From contig NZ_CP118108.1 in assembly GCF_028747985.1 (NCBI RefSeq), forward strand, positions 3,043,501 to 3,107,500: a stretch of DNA of 64,000 bases, written 5' to 3'. Under the pieces are notes generated by a model that was given only the letters and a program-made list of their open reading frames with translations, had not been told where the DNA came from and made no database searches. The translations under genes were made by a program, and so were the position numbers. The stretch's first letter is position 1; each line of letters starts with the position of its first letter. This DNA is from Paenibacillus urinalis (GTDB lineage: Bacteria; Bacillota; Bacilli; Paenibacillales; Paenibacillaceae). Positions 62,272 through 64,000 of this stretch are shown here, one piece after another.

Positions 62272-63120
62272 TCAATTTGTCCTGCCAAATAATCTCCGAT
62301 ACTCCGTGGGCGTCACTCCCTCATGCTCCAGGAACTTCCGGTTGAAGTAGCTGCTGCTAGGGTACCCCGCTTCTGAGGCGATGTCTCCTATCGTACGCTC
62401 TTCCTGTACCAGTAGCGCCTGCTTCGCATATTGGAGTCTGCACTGGGTTACGAAATCCATCGGTGTCATATTGATGGCCTTACGGAACAATTTGCAAAAA
62501 TAATGAACGCTAACTCCCGCTTTATTTGCCCACAGTTCTAGCTCGAACGGCTTTACCGCCTCCTGTTGAAGCTCAGGCAGCAGATCTAGAATACGCTGAA
62601 TGGATCCACCGGATCTGCTGCCATTGCCTGTACGCGGGACAGCCTGATGGACAAACTCCGTCACGACGGCAAAAGTAAGCGTAGACAGCATTGTCGGATT
62701 TAACATCTTGTTATTTTCTGCTTCAGTCAATAGCTCGAGATGAGCTTTTTCCCACTCGGCCCCATTCCGCAGGCTCCATATTCGATGATGCTGAAATCCC
62801 TGATCCAGCATATATTCTGTCATATTGCTTCCATAGAAGTGGACCCACCGAATGTCCCATGGCTCTTGCTCATTGCTGAAATATCGTTGCTCCTGCAGCG
62901 GGAAGTACAAGAAGGCATCACCCGCCCCGAGCTCCTGCAGCATGCCATCGATTTCGATGTAGCCCTTACCGGAAGCAATATAGTGAATATTAAAATTGTT
63001 TAATGCTCCCTTCTGTCTTGTCACCGTATGTTTAGGCATATCGCTGTACATTCCTACCGATTCGGGATAACAAAAAAACCGAGGATTTTGAGTTGTGACC
63101 AAGTGACTTTGCCGCTGCAT
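62272..63120 (-). CDS. AraC-family transcriptional regulator
   Basis: A 282-residue AraC/XylS regulator. The N-terminal sensor is a cupin (NIHYIASGKGYIEIDGMLQE, GAGDAFLYFPLQEQRYF). The DNA-binding domain carries WANKAGVSVHYFCKLFRKAI and RTIGDIASEAGYPSSSYFNR, with the signature GVTPTEYRRLF at the end. GGAGGAG lies upstream of ATG 63120. It is divergent from the dehydrogenase at 63248, so it is probably the regulator of a sugar or inositol pathway starting there. Confidence 0.93.
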   Translation of the reverse strand: MQRQSHLVTTQNPRFFCYPESVGMYSDMPKHTVTRQKGALNNFNIHYIASGKGYIEIDGMLQELGAGDAFLYFPLQEQRYFSNEQEPWDIRWVHFYGSNMTEYMLDQGFQHHRIWSLRNGAEWEKAHLELLTEAENNKMLNPTMLSTLTFAVVTEFVHQAVPRTGNGSRSGGSIQRILDLLPELQQEAVKPFELELWANKAGVSVHYFCKLFRKAINMTPMDFVTQCRLQYAKQALLVQEERTIGDIASEAGYPSSSYFNRKFLEHEGVTPTEYRRLFGRTN

Positions 63121-63148
63121 CGCCTACTCCTCCAATGTAGAACAATAT

Positions 63149-63165
63149 TGTGTTATTCGAACACA
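63149..63165. promoter_or_regulatory. Candidate operator between AraC regulator and dehydrogenase
   Basis: TGTGTT-ATTCG-AACACA is a perfect 6-bp dyad in the 127-bp divergent region. ACAATATTGT adjoins it. Either could be bound by the AraC protein or by a catabolite regulator. Confidence 0.4.
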
Positions 63166-63247
63166 AAATCGTATTATTTTAATTTCATTCCAAATTCAAT
63201 ACAATGACAATATCATCATAATATTTAGTCAGGAGGATATAAAGCAT

Positions 63248-64000
63248 ATGAGTAAAAAACTTCGATGGGGTATACTCAGTACTGCCAATATAGGAAGAAA
63301 ATCCGTCATTCCCGGACTGCAATACTCCCAGTTTAATGAAGTTACTGCGATCGCCAGCCGGGATCAAGCAAAAGCAGAAGAAGCCGCCAAGGAACTGAAC
63401 ATCAAACATGCTTATGGCAGTTATGAAGATCTGCTTGCCTCAGACGACATCGATGCTGTCTATATCCCATTGCCGAACCATCTGCATATGGAATGGACGA
63501 TCAAAGCGGCCGAAGCAGGTAAGCACGTGCTGTGTGAGAAACCCATCGCGTTAACGGCTGAGGAAGCTGAGCGAATGGTAATCGCTTGTGAGCAAGCAGG
63601 CGTTCACTTGGCTGAAGCATTCATGTATCGCCATCATCCCAGATATCAAATGATCAAAGATGTAATCGCTTCCGGTGAGATCGGCACCGTACGTGGTCTT
63701 CATGCGAACTTTACATTCAACAGCGGAGACAGTACAAACAACATCCGCTTTAACAAGGAGATGGGCGGCGGGTCTATATATGATGTCGGCTGCTATCCAA
63801 TCAGTGCTGCCCGCTTCTTGACCGGACTGGAGCCGGAGGCCGTAACAGCACAATCGTTCTTCTCGCCGAAGCACGGCGATGTAGACATGATGACTTCCGG
63901 ATTCCTCGAATTTCCGAACGATGTCTCGCTGATCTTCGATTGTGGTATGTGGGCGTCCTTCCGGAATCGGCTTGAAGTGCTCGGTACGGAAGGAACCATT
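63248..64000 (+). CDS. Gfo/Idh/MocA-family oxidoreductase, partial (cut by right edge)
   Basis: 251 codons of an NAD(P)-dependent dehydrogenase start at ATG 63248 behind CAGGAGG. The Rossmann domain has a slightly altered motif (WGILSTANIGRKSVIPGLQ), then SRDQAKAEEAAKELNIKHAY and the catalytic-region EKP (GKHVLCEKPIALTAEEAERM). The substrate-domain motif GGGSIYDVGCYPISAARFL is intact. It resembles scyllo-inositol or glucose-fructose-type dehydrogenases. The divergent AraC gene suggests substrate-induced expression. Confidence 0.93.
   Translation, partial: MSKKLRWGILSTANIGRKSVIPGLQYSQFNEVTAIASRDQAKAEEAAKELNIKHAYGSYEDLLASDDIDAVYIPLPNHLHMEWTIKAAEAGKHVLCEKPIALTAEEAERMVIACEQAGVHLAEAFMYRHHPRYQMIKDVIASGEIGTVRGLHANFTFNSGDSTNNIRFNKEMGGGSIYDVGCYPISAARFLTGLEPEAVTAQSFFSPKHGDVDMMTSGFLEFPNDVSLIFDCGMWASFRNRLEVLGTEGTI

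Noticed and set aside
1..64000. CRISPR array, tRNA or rRNA genes
   Set aside because: I found no regularly spaced direct repeats of 20-40 bases, no cloverleaf with a TTCRA arm and no rRNA-like sequence by reading both strands.

Overview
The window looks like chromosomal DNA of a spore-forming Firmicute, most likely a Paenibacillus. GC is moderate, ribosome binding sites are strong AGGAGG types, and terminators are classic hairpin plus T-run. Spore genes are present (Tlp-type SASP and two YjcZ-like peptides), as are Zur boxes of the Bacillus type, a lipoprotein-type YidC and a LysR-linked zwf-tal-gnd cluster. The assignment is by gene content and style only; no 16S rRNA or tRNA was seen.

Layout. 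1-8 kb: a MocR-type regulator cut by the left edge, a lipoprotein, a PucR-type regulator, and a tight minus-strand operon of an NMT1/ThiY-like substrate-binding lipoprotein followed by three paralogous cytosine-deaminase-like amidohydrolases. 8-14.7 kb: an amino-acid permease, the spore protein Tlp with a small partner, and a nitroreductase/MarR/ABM-monooxygenase stress module with a phased array of TTGA-N4-TCAA operators. A CPBP protease and two membrane proteins follow. 14.9-25.3 kb: an OmpR-type response regulator overlaps, tail to tail, a 1763-residue Ser/Thr kinase-AAA-GAF-histidine kinase. That giant protein ends an operon of overlapping genes (small beta-rich protein, class 3 lipase, hydrophobic-hairpin protein); an FAD amine-oxidase-like enzyme comes next. 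25.4-30.8 kb: zwf-tal-gnd of the pentose phosphate pathway, the divergent LysR regulator, and a DUF4385 protein. 31-38.7 kb: ctaB, then a duplicated block (P-loop kinase, TolB-like propeller, YjcZ-like peptide) whose copies flank an IS30-family element.

38.7-46.1 kb: an ECF sigma factor with its DUF4179 partner, small membrane proteins, a GNAT enzyme, and a zinc-starvation block. That block holds a COG0523 GTPase, zinc-free S14 and L33, L31 type B, and an AAA+ ATPase under its own Zur box. 46.2-50.5 kb: an accessory strip of one-gene units (two DinB, NUDIX, broken VOC, GNAT), two type I toxin/antisense RNA pairs, and palindromic cassette-end-like repeats. 50.5-64 kb: an MHYT-GGDEF-EAL protein; yidC preceded by a MifM-like leader peptide whose tail carries a hairpin hiding the yidC Shine-Dalgarno; CYTH and HD proteins; DUF4173; an SgrR-type regulator; a DMT transporter with a divergent AraC regulator; and an AraC regulator divergent from a Gfo/Idh/MocA dehydrogenase cut by the right edge.

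The most interesting points are the Zur-controlled AAA+ ATPase beside zinc-free ribosomal proteins, the MifM-like sensor of yidC, the overlapping lipase/hairpin-protein/giant-kinase operon, the phased MarR-type operator array, the twin type I toxin loci among cassette-like repeats, and a 795-bp identity island inside the diverged duplication.
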